Shown in pieces: positions 49,086 to 59,154 of a DNA stretch of 64,000 nucleotides (within the stretch, counting starts at the first letter, position 1; the number at the start of each line of letters is the position of its first letter). Location of the stretch: the NCBI RefSeq assembly GCF_030052815.1, contig NC_079496.1, forward strand, positions 70,607,652-70,671,651. Direction: 5' to 3'. Below the pieces are notes generated by a model. It was given only the letters and a program-made list of their open reading frames with translations. It was not told the DNA's origin and did not search any database. The DNA comes from Hevea brasiliensis. Its lineage: Eukaryota; Streptophyta; Magnoliopsida; Malpighiales; Euphorbiaceae. The position numbers and the translations under genes are program-made.

Positions 49086-49766
49086 AAATAAATTAAAACT
49101 AAATTAATTAATTTACAACCCAAAAAAACATAAAAGAAATAAATCCAATTACATTGGTCTTTTATAGTTCATGACCATCCATCATGCATATCACTACTTA
49201 ACAATTAAATAAAATATACATAATTAAATTAAATTGGATATCTCATATTCAACTTAAAAATCCAGATTTAAATTAATTTAAATTGAATATCTCATATTCA
49301 ACTTAAAAATCCAGATTTAAATATGATTCAAACAAATTTAAAAATTCAGATTTGAATCACATTCAAACAAATTTAAAAACTTAAATTAAATTGAATATCT
49401 CATATTCAACTTAAAAATCCAGATTTAAATATGATTCAAACAAATTTAAAAAATTCATATTTGAATCACATTCAAATAAATTTAAAAATTCAGATTTTAA
49501 TCACATTCAAACAAATTTAATTGTGTAATTATATTTCTAATTTAACAATTTAATTAGACATAAAATAGGCCTTAGATCATACAACAATTGCACATACAAC
49601 ACCCATCAATACCATGCGCACCATGGTGGTGCACAAACCATGCACACCATGGTGTAACCAAGCATGCCGCCACCTTTTCTTTTGCAACTAGCAAAGAACT
49701 AATCATCTCATGATCAAATCACACAATTAAATCAAATATTAAACAATCTAAATAGCAAATACAGTG
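49086..49766 (-). other. C3 leader, part after L1
   Basis: Remaining leader up to the PBS. It includes an AT-rich minisatellite with GATTTGAATCACATTCAAAC units and whole duplicated blocks of AATTGAATATCTCATATTC (three copies near 49239, 49284 and 49392). It is more expanded and rearranged than in C2. No gene is seen. Confidence 0.8.
49215..49520. repeat. AT-rich minisatellite in C3 leader
   Basis: Same motif family as 26320-26635, with an added higher-order repeat that includes the ATTGAATATCTCATATTC block. Confidence 0.82.
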
Positions 49767-49778
49767 GCTCTGATACCA
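49767..49778 (-). promoter_or_regulatory. C3 primer-binding site
   Basis: Minus strand TGGTATCAGAGC, two bases from the 5' LTR; unchanged despite the decay of the element. Confidence 0.94.
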
Positions 49779-49780
49779 AT

Positions 49781-51839
49781 TGAAGGAGCAGAAGCATGAA
49801 AAATGAAAGTTTATATCATTGAATTCAAAAATTTTTCACCTAGGGTCACATGCATCATGCAAGATTCATTTTTATCTATTTGATTTCAATAATAAACAAC
49901 ATATTAAAACTCTTTTAATATGTTTTGGATCTAGATTAGATCAAGAATAAGTACACTAACATTTTGATGCACTGCAATTGTGTTTGGCACTTTTGGGATG
50001 TGCCTAGGATACCAGATGTTGTCTCTCTAGCTTGTCCACACCAAGATCATTAATGGCAGCCCCTTTAACAGCTTCTCAAGCCTTTCTAATTAATTAGAAA
50101 ATCAGGTTTTGCCTTTAGAGAGATTACAGATGTATACAGGACACTAGAAATAATTTCTAGCATTTATAATTGAAGAGAATGTTGGCAATTCTCTTTGAAT
50201 TGATGAGAGATGAAGAAGAAGAGAGGAAGACGACTCCTTGGGTGGCGGCACAAAAGAAATAAACAGCAGCTTGTATTTTTTCCTTTTCATCCTTTCCCTT
50301 ATATAGCTAGGTCAGCACTTAAAACCCTTGCCACATGTCACCTTCTGATTGGCTCTTAGTTTAATTGACCCAATCACATTGTGCCAAGTGTCAAACTTAG
50401 ATTCAATCTTGACTTTGATCATCTTACATGATTAAAAGACAATTGGCAAGCTTATGTGTAGTGCCATGTGTCACCATCTCATGGTGCCACATGTCACCCT
50501 GTGAAATGACCAAAATACCCTTGTGTCTTAATTTTGAGTTCTCAACCCAAAATAATTATTTTTCTTCTTTTAATCAATTATATCAAATATAAATTAATTA
50601 ATTAATCGCTATTAATTAATTTTTCATAATTAAATTCATATTTTAATACTTTAAATATAAATTTAACTTATACTTTACATCCAATAACCTATATTTGGTT
50701 TCAAGCCATGCAAGGGACTTTGCAATCTAATTACAAACCAAACCTATTTAATTAATCAATTAAACTCTTTAATTAATTAATTAAATCATATTTAATTTGG
50801 TGATTACTTGTGTATGTGTGTGACTCACTAAGCTCATCACTAATTGGCAATGAGATATGATATCAACTCTTACTATCATCAGAACTCTTTCTTACCATAA
50901 ATGATTTCTCTAAACCGTTTTATGAACCTCATAGACCATGGTTAACACTTAGCATAGCATGCCATGGCCAACCAATTAGTAATAAGATTTACCTTAAATG
51001 AACCTATAATCATATGTTACCATGCACTAGAATCTCTCTGTTAGAAAATCCCAATTCAAGCTGGAGTCATGGTTTATGTCAAACCCCATTTGCTATGAAT
51101 ATTATGTTCTCTTTTAATTCTAGTTCTTGATTAAAAAGATTTTCTCATCAGAAACTCTTTTCTAATTAAATCTATCTGTCCTGGCCAACAACTTGAAACA
51201 TCAAGAATAATTAAATGAACATAGGATTTTATCTCTATTTACTTAGGGTAACAGATTCCATCTTGATCAATGCCTACCTCCATATATAACTAGTTGGAGC
51301 CAATACATGCCCATATACCCATACACAGTACAAGTATGAAAGCAGTATCAAACTCAAACCACCTATATACAAGATAACTGTGCTATCTCAGATCTAAAGA
51401 TTATATGCACTAATATGATTTATGATAATACATTGACAGGAGTAAACTCCATATGCTTGTCATAAATGTCATTGGTTCGGCCTACTTATCATGCATAAGT
51501 GTCTATCATATTTGTTATATGGAATGAGACTCACCATTCCATCTTATTAACATCTCATATAAATAACTTAGGAACAAACATGATTATAATCTTTCTGGAT
51601 AAGTCATGTCCTTATTGTGAAGTATCCTCGATTGTGAACCAATTTATGATACTTTGTGCTAGAAATACTGTCACTCATATTCTTAACAACTTAAGAATAG
51701 AATTTCTAACAAAATATCAATGGACCTTTTCTATTACACATAAATATATTATTTAAACGGAAACATGAAAATTCCTTTTATTAATAAAATATGTACAAAA
51801 TACATACTAAATGATATACTCTAAGGCATACTACTAACA
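49781..51839 (-). repeat. C3 5' LTR
   Basis: 2059 bp with intact TG/CA ends. The sense strand contains CTATATAAGGGAAAGG, a good TATA box, at 50306-50291. Confidence 0.93.
50298..50306 (-). promoter_or_regulatory. Candidate TATA box of C3 5' LTR
   Basis: The minus strand reads CTATATAAG. The other C3 LTR has the same sequence near 32564-32572, C2 has CTATTTAAG and C1 has AAGTATATAAC near 53536. Assigned by sequence and conserved position only. Confidence 0.55.
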
Positions 51840-51844
51840 AAATC

Positions 51845-52578
51845 AGGCTCACAAGGGAGCTTTAATGGAGGTTAAGAGAGAAAAGAGAGAGAAAATAAAG
51901 GCTGCTGAAAATGGAGAAGAAAGTGAGCAGAAATTGTGTTTCATTTTTTACTCATTTTCCCCTTTTCAAATGAATTTAATGGTGTTGCTAAATGGTGATT
52001 GGTGGAGAGCACACTAATGACATCATGTGATGTCATAATTTCAAATTTTCTTTCATTTTCTTTTCTTTTTTTTTTACTCATTTTCAATTAAATTTTTAGT
52101 AATATTTATTTATATTTATGTCATAATAATTATTTACTCAATTGGATAAGTCAGTCAAAAATCATCTTCAAAGACAAAATGACCAAAATGCCCTTCGTTT
52201 GGCTTATTGAGCCAAAATCGTCTGTACCAATCAAAATATTTTTCTAAGCCTTTTCTTGGCATTCTAATGCCATAGAAACCTCAATGACTCTTCTCTGGAG
52301 TTTCAAAAATTATTTCATGGAATTTCCCTCGGATTTAGGGCAACTAGCTGTTTTTACAGCAACTTCCCGTCAGGGTCATCTATCACCAAGGCACCGGCTC
52401 ATTTAACTTTATTGTATTTCATTTCTAAAATTTTTCTAAATTTTTCCTTACTATTATTTAGTCTATTGATGACTCCTCACTCTGGTCTACAAATAGTTCC
52501 AGTCATTCTAGCTGTGCAGACAGACAATGGTCATTGGAATAGTCGAATGCACGGACTAGCTAAAGTGAGGGTGTTATA
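51845..52578 (-). repeat. G3 LTR, U3-side segment
   Basis: Last part of G3 after C3. Its plus-strand end GTGAGGGTGTTATA is the decayed inverted LTR start. It shares with G1, G5 and the 3480-3780 region the sequence that reads on the plus strand AAATGACCAAAATGCCCTTC. No gene is seen. Confidence 0.88.
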
Positions 52579-52583
52579 GATAT

Positions 52584-53899
52584 TTTGTTAGAAATTATAT
52601 TCTTAAGTTGTTAGGAATGCGACTGACAATATTTTTAGTATAAAGTATCATAAATTGGTTCACAATCGATGATACTTCACAAAGGACATGACTTATCTAG
52701 AAAGATTTTAATCATGTTTATTCCCAAAGTATTAATATGAGATATAAATAAGTTAGAGTGGTGAGTCTCATGCCACATAACAAACATGATAGGCACTTAT
52801 ACATGATAAGTAGGCCAAACTAGTGACACTTATGACAAGCACATGGAGTTTACTCTTGTTAATGCATTGTCATATATCATATTTGATATTGCTTTCATGC
52901 TCGCACTATGTATGGGTATATGGGCATGTGTTGGCTCGTACTAGTTATATATGGAGATAGGTGTTGATCAAAATGGAATCCATTACCCTAAGTAAATAGG
53001 GATAAAATCCTAGTAAGTCACACATCTACATAAGTTAATCACCAAGTAAAAATGTGATTTAATTGATTAATTAAAGAGTTTAATTAATTAATTAGGTTTG
53101 GTTTGCAATAAGACTACATGGTCCCTAGCATGACTTGAAATCAAATTTAGGTTATTGGATTATAATATAAACTAAATTTATTTTTAAAGTGTTTAAATAT
53201 GAATTTAATTGTGAGAAATTAATAAATGGAGATTAATTAATTAATTAATTAATATTTGATATAAATTGATTTGAAGAGGAGAAATTATAATTTTGGGTTG
53301 AGAACTCAAATTAAAACATAAGGGTAAATTGGTCTTTTCACATGGTGACATATGGCACCATTAGATGGTGACACATGGCACTATATAAGCTTGCCATTTG
53401 TCTTCTAATCATGAAAGATGATAAAAGTCAAGATTGAATCTACCTTTGACACTTGGCTTGATAAGATTAAGTTAAACAAAAGTAAGATTAGATCATGTGG
53501 TGATATGTGACAAGGGAGTAAATGAACTTTGACCTAAGTATATAACTAAAAGGAAGAAAGAAAAAGTAATCTTCTTCTTCTCTCCCATTTTGGACAAGCT
53601 AGAAGGACTACAATTGGAGTCCTAGGAGCACCCAAGGGAGCAATGAAGTTTGATTATTCACCTTAGAGGTAAGAAATCAAAGACCCCTCTTTTAGCTAGG
53701 GTTTAATTAATTAAATTCCTGAAGTTCAATTCTTGATGGCAAATGAATCTTTAGTGTATGCTAAAATGTGTTTTGGTATGCTTTTGGGCATTGAAAATTG
53801 ATTTGTCACATAACTCATCAAGTATGATGTATGTAATCCTAGATTGAACTTTAAATGTCAATGCTCTAATGCCCTAAATTCCATACTTCCATGCCTTCA
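52584..53899 (+). repeat. C1 copia 5' LTR, second part
   Basis: Continues 18677-18803 after the G3 TSD and ends CATGCCTTCA, followed by a PBS-like sequence. It is collinear with the C2 LTR read on its minus strand but considerably diverged, consistent with C1 being the oldest copia copy here. Confidence 0.9.
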
Positions 53900-53901
53900 A
53901 T

Positions 53902-53913
53902 TGGTATCAAACC
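53902..53913 (+). promoter_or_regulatory. C1 primer-binding site (decayed)
   Basis: TGGTATCAAACC, two bases after the LTR. It differs from TGGTATCAGAGC in the last four bases, and the following CACTATATTTGCC matches C2. It fixes the plus orientation of C1. Confidence 0.85.
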
Positions 53914-54020
53914 CACTATATTTGCCATTAGAATTGATTTTGAGGTTTAATTGTGTAATTGGGTTAAGTTTGGGTTGATTTGATGTTGGTTCGAATCAAG
54001 AAAACCCTAAAAATATCAAA

Positions 54021-54260
54021 CTGCCACAAGAAACACAACCTGGACCATGTTTTGGGTTTTTACACGGCCCAAGGCATGTTTTCACAGTACACGAGCGTGT
54101 TGATGAGCGCCCAGGGGTGTGTCATTCAACAACACGGCCCATGTCCATTTTCGAGCCCCACCCCGAGTTGTTCAGCATTAACACAGCTTAGCCCTAGTTC
54201 GGGCGTGCCTCAGGCCATGTAATAGTTACACGGGCAGTGTTTTCTCCTTAGGGGCGTGTT
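54021..54260. repeat. GC-rich short-motif region in C1 leader
   Basis: Repeated ACACGGCCCA (54063, 54131), ACACGGGC (about 54220) and GCGTG/GGCGTGT words in an otherwise AT-rich leader. Similar ACACGG/CCGTGT word clusters are known in plant gypsy non-coding regions (family knowledge, not checked). Its origin is uncertain. Confidence 0.55.
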
Positions 54261-54746
54261 TGGCTTGAATTTTGGCTTTTTATTTAAAATGTTGTATAAT
54301 TTTGAACCCAAAATTAAGCCTGAACCTAATTAAATAGTTTTATTAGGAATTCCAATGACACAAATAATTATGAAAATTGTTTTCATAGAATTAAATTTAG
54401 AAAAATTTCTAATTTAAAATTATTTGAATAAGATTCAAATTTAATTTTTAGTTGAATATATGATACTCAATTTAATTTTTAAACATGTATATTTTATTTA
54501 ATTGTTAAATTTTAATATGCATGATGGATGATCATGTACAATAAAAGATCAATGTGATTGAATTTATTTCTTTTATTTTTCTTTGAGATGTAAAATAATT
54601 AATTTTGTTTTAGAGGCATGTATTATAATTGTTGTGATAACTTAGGATGTATTTTCATTTATTTAAGGACTTTAAAAGTCCATATTCTTGTATATTCATC
54701 TTGGTATGCCAAGGATTACAATGTAATTGGATTGCAAGAAGAACAA

Positions 54747-55536
54747 TATAACACCCCTATTTGCATAGCCTAGTATATTTTACTATTCCAGTGACCGGTG
54801 TCGGTCCGGATAATTAAGGGGATTAGAACCACGTCTAAGACAATTAGATAAGCTCTACACAAATAATTAGTAATTGTCAATTGGTTAATTATAAATTAAA
54901 AAAAAAAACGGAACATAAGAAGTTAAATGAGCCGAGAGTCACAGCAATGGGTGACCTTCTTGGGAATGACTACGAGGTCGATTTAAACTCAAATTTCGAA
55001 TCGTAAAATGTGACGCCATGGTGCTTAGGACTATTGCGAACACAATGGAAGAGAGAAAATCACGAAAAAGAAATGTTAAGCTGGTCAAATAATTAGGTCA
55101 GGGATCCAGAAGAAATATTGAATTATTTGCAAACCGAGTCGAACCGCGGGAGGGTCAACTTGGTCAATTTACCCCAAGAGCTGACTCCTGACCTAACTGT
55201 CCAATAAAATCAGAGAAACGAAAATTTTGGAATCGAGAATTAAATTAAAGAACTATGAAAAAAAAAATTTAGCCGCCAATTTAGAAATGAATGAAAATTG
55301 TTTTAAAATCCCTTGTAGTATATTTAATAGGTTACTGGTAGGTGAAGTACGGTAATTCATTATATGTACTATGGGATCATGTTACATCTTATAGAAGGGT
55401 AGGGTGTGACATGTTTTAGTGGTATCAGAGCTTATCTAATTGTCTTAGACGTGGTTCTAATCCCCTTAATTATCTGGACTGGCACCGGTCACTAGAATAG
55501 TGAAATATACCAGGCTATGCAAATAGGGGTGTTACA
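54747..55536. mobile_element. F1: fold-back gypsy LTR derivative with inverted ends
   Basis: A 790-bp insertion flanked by perfect TSD AACAA (54742-54746 and 55537-55541). Both ends are the same LTR 5' terminus: 54747-54856 and the reverse complement of 55427-55536 match at 103 of 110 positions with no indel, and all seven differences are transitions. Between them lie LTR 5' sequence to about 55268, LTR 3' sequence (about 55279-55411, ending GGGTGTGACA), the 8-base spacer and PBS TGGTATCAGAGC (55420-55431). The right inverted copy starts at the last AGAGC of the PBS. The LTR subfamily matches G4. The uninterrupted site is seen in C2 (about 26010-26055, opposite strand). No coding capacity. 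Confidence 0.93.
55420..55431 (+). promoter_or_regulatory. PBS inside F1
   Basis: TGGTATCAGAGC, intact, 8 bases after the LTR end. Its last five bases overlap the inner end of the inverted repeat. Confidence 0.93.
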
Positions 55537-56458
55537 AACAAGGAGATCAAGAGCATTGGTGGGACCAGTGGGAGGAGATCAAGATCAAGGGTTGATTATG
55601 TACTCTTTCAGCAATTCTTGTAAAATGAATGAATGAAATACACCTAGGATGCCCTGATTCAATTCTTGGTGGCTCAGAATTGAATCCCTTAGAAAGTCCA
55701 TGATCATACCATATTATTTGTTTATCCATGTATGCATGAGATGTGTATGAATGTATGCAAGTATGTGATATATGCATGCCAACTGGATAATGTGCAAAGT
55801 GAGACCATAATAGTAATTAAACTGACCACAAAATCTTTCAAACAAATGATTAAGTTGGTAATGGTATAATTACGGTAATTATATCATGGCCCTCCATTGA
55901 GGTAGTTATTTTAAGAAATTTTAAACCTTTGCATTATTAGCTATATGAGATTGGGAATGATGCATTTGTTTAAGAGATTTTCTTAAAAATAATTGTTAAG
56001 CATATGATGTTGTAGGTATGTAAATGGTTTGTGGCCAATAATGGATGTGTTTGAGGTCATTAAAGTTATTTGCATGCTTACTAGCTCAATAGCTCAATGG
56101 GATCAACTTAACTAATGTAAGATAAATCAATAATGGATGTGCTTGAGATTTTGAGCATTAGGGGCCAAATAAATGATTGAACCTCATATGAGATGTGATG
56201 GGCAAGGAGTTGCTCACTTATAGTTTGTTGTGATTCCAATAATGGATGTGCCCGAGGATAATCAATAAGACTATAAAAATTCAATCACCCACTAGAAATC
56301 CATCCAACTAGGATTTCCGTTTCCTACTTTGGAAGTGTAGGATTCTCCAAGTTAGTGGGAGGACCAATTTAATTAAAAGACCATAACCATTTTGGTTAAT
56401 TACTTGATACATTTGCTAATTAATCTTGTTATTTTCTGCAGTTTATTTTTTGATAATA

Positions 56459-57260
56459 ATGAGCACATAACAACTACCACCATCCAATATCCTTGCGAGT
56501 ATACTTGATCATAATAGGTTGATAGGACCTAATCTTTCTGATTGGCTCAAAATTTTGAAACTTGTCCTGAGCCTAGAACGTATTGGATATGTTTTAGATT
56601 CAAAGATTCCTGGTCCCTTACCTCCAGGGGCCACTCCAGAGGAACAAGAAACTTTGGACAAGTGGAAGGAGCATAATATGAGAGCCAGATGTCACATGCT
56701 TGCTTCTATGATTAATGAGTTACAGAAGTAGCATGAAAATATGCAGAGTGTAAATGAGATCCTCCTTCACCTACAAGAGTTGTATGGTGAGCACAGCAAG
56801 AATGCTAGATATGAGATATCTTAACAATTATTCCGTATGAGGATGTTAAATGGGACAGAATGTAGGAGATCATTTCCACAAGATGATTCAGCTTATAGAG
56901 CAGTTGGAACATCTTAATTTTCACATGGATTTCCAACTGCAGATGGATTTGATCCTTCAGTCCCTACTAGAGTCATTTGGGAATTTTGTGAAAAATTTTC
57001 ATATGACTAATTAAGAATGCACTTTGGCTGGGTTGTTTAACATACTGGTTATTGCTTAAAAGAATATGCCGAGCAATAAAGGAAAAGAGGTGGCTTCGGT
57101 TGCATCTTCTTCTTCTGCTAGAAAGTCCAAAAAGAGGAAGGGCAATAAAAAAATAAACCTCAAGTTCTTGGACCTTCCAAGAAGATAGCAAAATAGAAGT
57201 GCCAGACCGAAGCTGACAAAGGCAAAAGAAAGTGTTTCCACTACTAGAAGGATGGGCATT
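56459..57260 (+). pseudogene. C1 gag, broken
   Basis: ATG AGC ACA TAA at 56459: the start is kept but codon 4 is a stop. The frame then shows IGPNLSDWLKILKLVLS (56519-56731), TAG at 56729, ELYGEHSKNARYE, a stop and a shift near 56821-56850, SLLESFGNFVKNFHM, and the Lys-rich tail. The zinc knuckle reads CFHY-stop-KDGHWKRNC, so its second Cys is lost. Homologous to C2 gag throughout. Confidence 0.9.
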
Positions 57261-57299
57261 GGAAAAGGAACTGCCCAGAGTATCTTACGTCTCTGAAGG

Positions 57300-59154
57300 A
57301 CAGGAAAGATAAACCTTCAGAAGGTATGTCTATATTGTGTTATTTAGATTCTAATGATGCTCATAGTTCATCTACAACTTGGGTTTTATATATTAGTGCT
57401 AATTCTCACATTTCTTTTGATATGCAGGAATTAGCAAGTAGTAGGAGCTTGCAGTCACGAGATGTTAGACTCCAGATTGGCAATGGCTCAACTGTTGAAG
57501 CTTTAGCCATAGGATCTAAATCTTTATATATGTATGGACATGTTTTTTATTTAAATAATATTTTGTATGTACCTGATGCTTTTAAGAACATCATTTCTGT
57601 ATCTATTTTGATTAGAAATGGTTATGAATTTCTGTTCACAAATGATGTTTGTAATATTTATTTTGGAAATGAATATGTTGGCTCAGGTTATATGCATGAT
57701 GGAATTTATTATTTGGATAATAATGTTAAATACAAATCTAATGCAAGTATTCTAAATGAATGTAATGCAGTGATGAAAGTCAACTCAAGTTTAAAATGTC
57801 TTTGGCACTTAAGATTAGGTCATATTGCAGAAGATAGGATTACAAAGCTGGAGAAAATGAGGATTTTATCCTCATTGGGTTCTGAACCTACTCCAACTTG
57901 TGAATCCTGCCTTTAAGGCAAAATGACTAAATCACCTTTTGTTGGACAAGGGTTAAGAGCTAAAAATATTTTAGAACTAATAAATAGTGATGTATGTGGT
58001 CTATTTAAGGAAATGGCTTTACTGATGACAAATCAAGGTTTGGGTATTTATATTTGATGAAATACAAACATGAATCCTTTGAAAAGTTCAAAGAATTTAA
58101 TTCTGAAGTAGAAAATCAAACGGAAAAAAGTATTAAAACTCTTCGATTAGATCGTGGAGGTGAATACTTAAGTATTGAATTTGATGAATACGTGAAAGAG
58201 CATGGCATTATTTCCTAGTTAACTCCACCAGGAATGCCACAATTGAATGTTGTATTTGAAAGGAGGAATTGTACCCTATTAGATTTGGTATGTAGTATGA
58301 TGAGCTATACTGACATGCCAATCTCCGTTTAGGGATTTGCATTAGAATCAGCTTTGCATATTCTAAATAGAATTCCATCAAAGTCGGTATCTTCCAGACC
58401 TTATGAGATATGGCATAGAAGAAAACCAAGTCTTAAGCATGTTAAGATTTGGGGTAGTCCAGCCTACATTACAAAGCTTAAGACTGATAAATTCGAAACC
58501 AAATCAGAAAGGGGTCGATTTGTTAGATATCCAAAAGAAAGTTTTGTATATTATTTTTATTTTCTTGCATCACATAAAGTTATGGTAAGCAGATATGCCA
58601 TATTTCTTGAACAATAGTTTATTCAAGAAGGTGACAAAGGAAGGCAAATAGAATTAGAATTGGAGAATTTTGACCAACTAACAAATCAGATGGATATAGA
58701 TCCATCTAGTCAACCTATGCCTATTGATGAATCATCTACAATAATTCCTCACAGATCGACCAGAATATCACAGTCACCAAAGAGATATGGTTTTCTTCAT
58801 GAAGATGAACAAGAGTTGTTTGCTCATGAAGAAATAAATAATGGTGATGATCCTTTTACCTATGAAGAAGCTATATCAGATATAGACTCTTCTAAATGGA
58901 TTGAAGCTATGAAATTCGAAATTGATTCCATGTATAAGAACCAAGTTTGGGATCTTGTTGATCCACCTGAAGGTATTGTACCTATAGGAAATAAATGAAT
59001 TTTCAAGAAGAAAATTAGTTCTGAAGGAGAGGTAGAGACCTATAACGCAAGGCAAGTTGCGAAAGGGTTTTGCCAAAGGCAAGGAATTGACTATGAGGAG
59101 ACTTTCTCGCCTGTTGCCATACTTAATTCAATTAGGATTTTATTAGTAATACTT
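57300..59154 (+). pseudogene. C1 pol (protease to start of RT), truncated
   Basis: The protease site reads TWVLYISANSH, with the catalytic Asp replaced by Tyr. The integrase zinc domain is intact (WHLRLGHIAEDR, CESC; 57326-57916). A TAA at 57914 follows. The core is fragmented, with a deletion near 58014-58020 removing the stretch that holds FHCFITF in C2. Then come the IPSKSVSSRPYEIWH part (58354-58617), the linker and RT start (58660-58998), and FSPVAILNSIRILL. At about 59154 the sequence jumps back to leader sequence, so the RT catalytic domain and RNase H are absent here. Confidence 0.9.

Larger units (their letters stand above)
32041..51839 (-). mobile_element. C3: Ty1/copia retrotransposon, interrupted by L1
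   Basis: LTRs at 32041-34090 and 49781-51839; perfect TSD AAATC at 32036-32040 and 51840-51844. The left end has decayed from TGAAGGAGCGG to TAAAAGAGCGG and the inner end from ACA to ATA. The TSD, not the TG, therefore fixes the boundary. It is the same family and order as C2 on the same strand. Its leader is split by LINE L1 (38998-49067). The LTR pair is visibly more diverged than that of C2, and pol is in many pieces, so it is older. Confidence 0.95.
18804..52578 (-). mobile_element. G3 solo gypsy LTR, split by C2 and C3
   Basis: On the plus strand it opens TGTGAAACCCTTCACCC and closes GTGAGGGTGTTATA; on the minus strand it runs from a decayed TGTAACACCC start to a GTCACA-type end. It is flanked by a perfect TSD GATAT at 18799-18803 and 52579-52583. 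The LTR itself is only 18804-19038, 29010-32040 and 51845-52578, about 4.0 kb in all; the rest is C2 and C3. No gypsy internal region is present, so it is a solo LTR. The final segment carries the GGCATTCTAATGCCATAG and CTAGCTGTGC landmarks shared with G1 and G5. Confidence 0.9.
53914..56458 (+). other. C1 leader, with F1 inside
   Basis: Non-coding leader. It carries a locally GC-rich stretch (about 54021-54260) with repeated ACACGGCCCA and GGGCGTG motifs that has no counterpart in C2 or C3. F1 follows (54747-55536). The conserved triple motif is near 56035, 56130 and 56237 (CAATAATGGATGTG). The open frame at 53980-54222 has no recognisable domain and I do not call it a gene. Confidence 0.75.

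Noticed and set aside
53980..54222. 80-codon open frame in a GC-rich segment as a possible captured gene
   Set aside because: Low-complexity repeated words, no recognisable motif, no splice or promoter context.
54747..55536. F1 as a MITE or DNA transposon because of its inverted ends and TSD
   Set aside because: The ends are a gypsy LTR terminus, the TSD is 5 bp as for the other gypsy insertions here, and an LTR end and PBS lie inside.
54747..55536. F1 as two opposed solo LTR fragments brought together by chance or later inversion
   Set aside because: One TSD pair encloses both ends, the C2 paralogue shows the empty site, and the inner breakpoint coincides with the PBS end.
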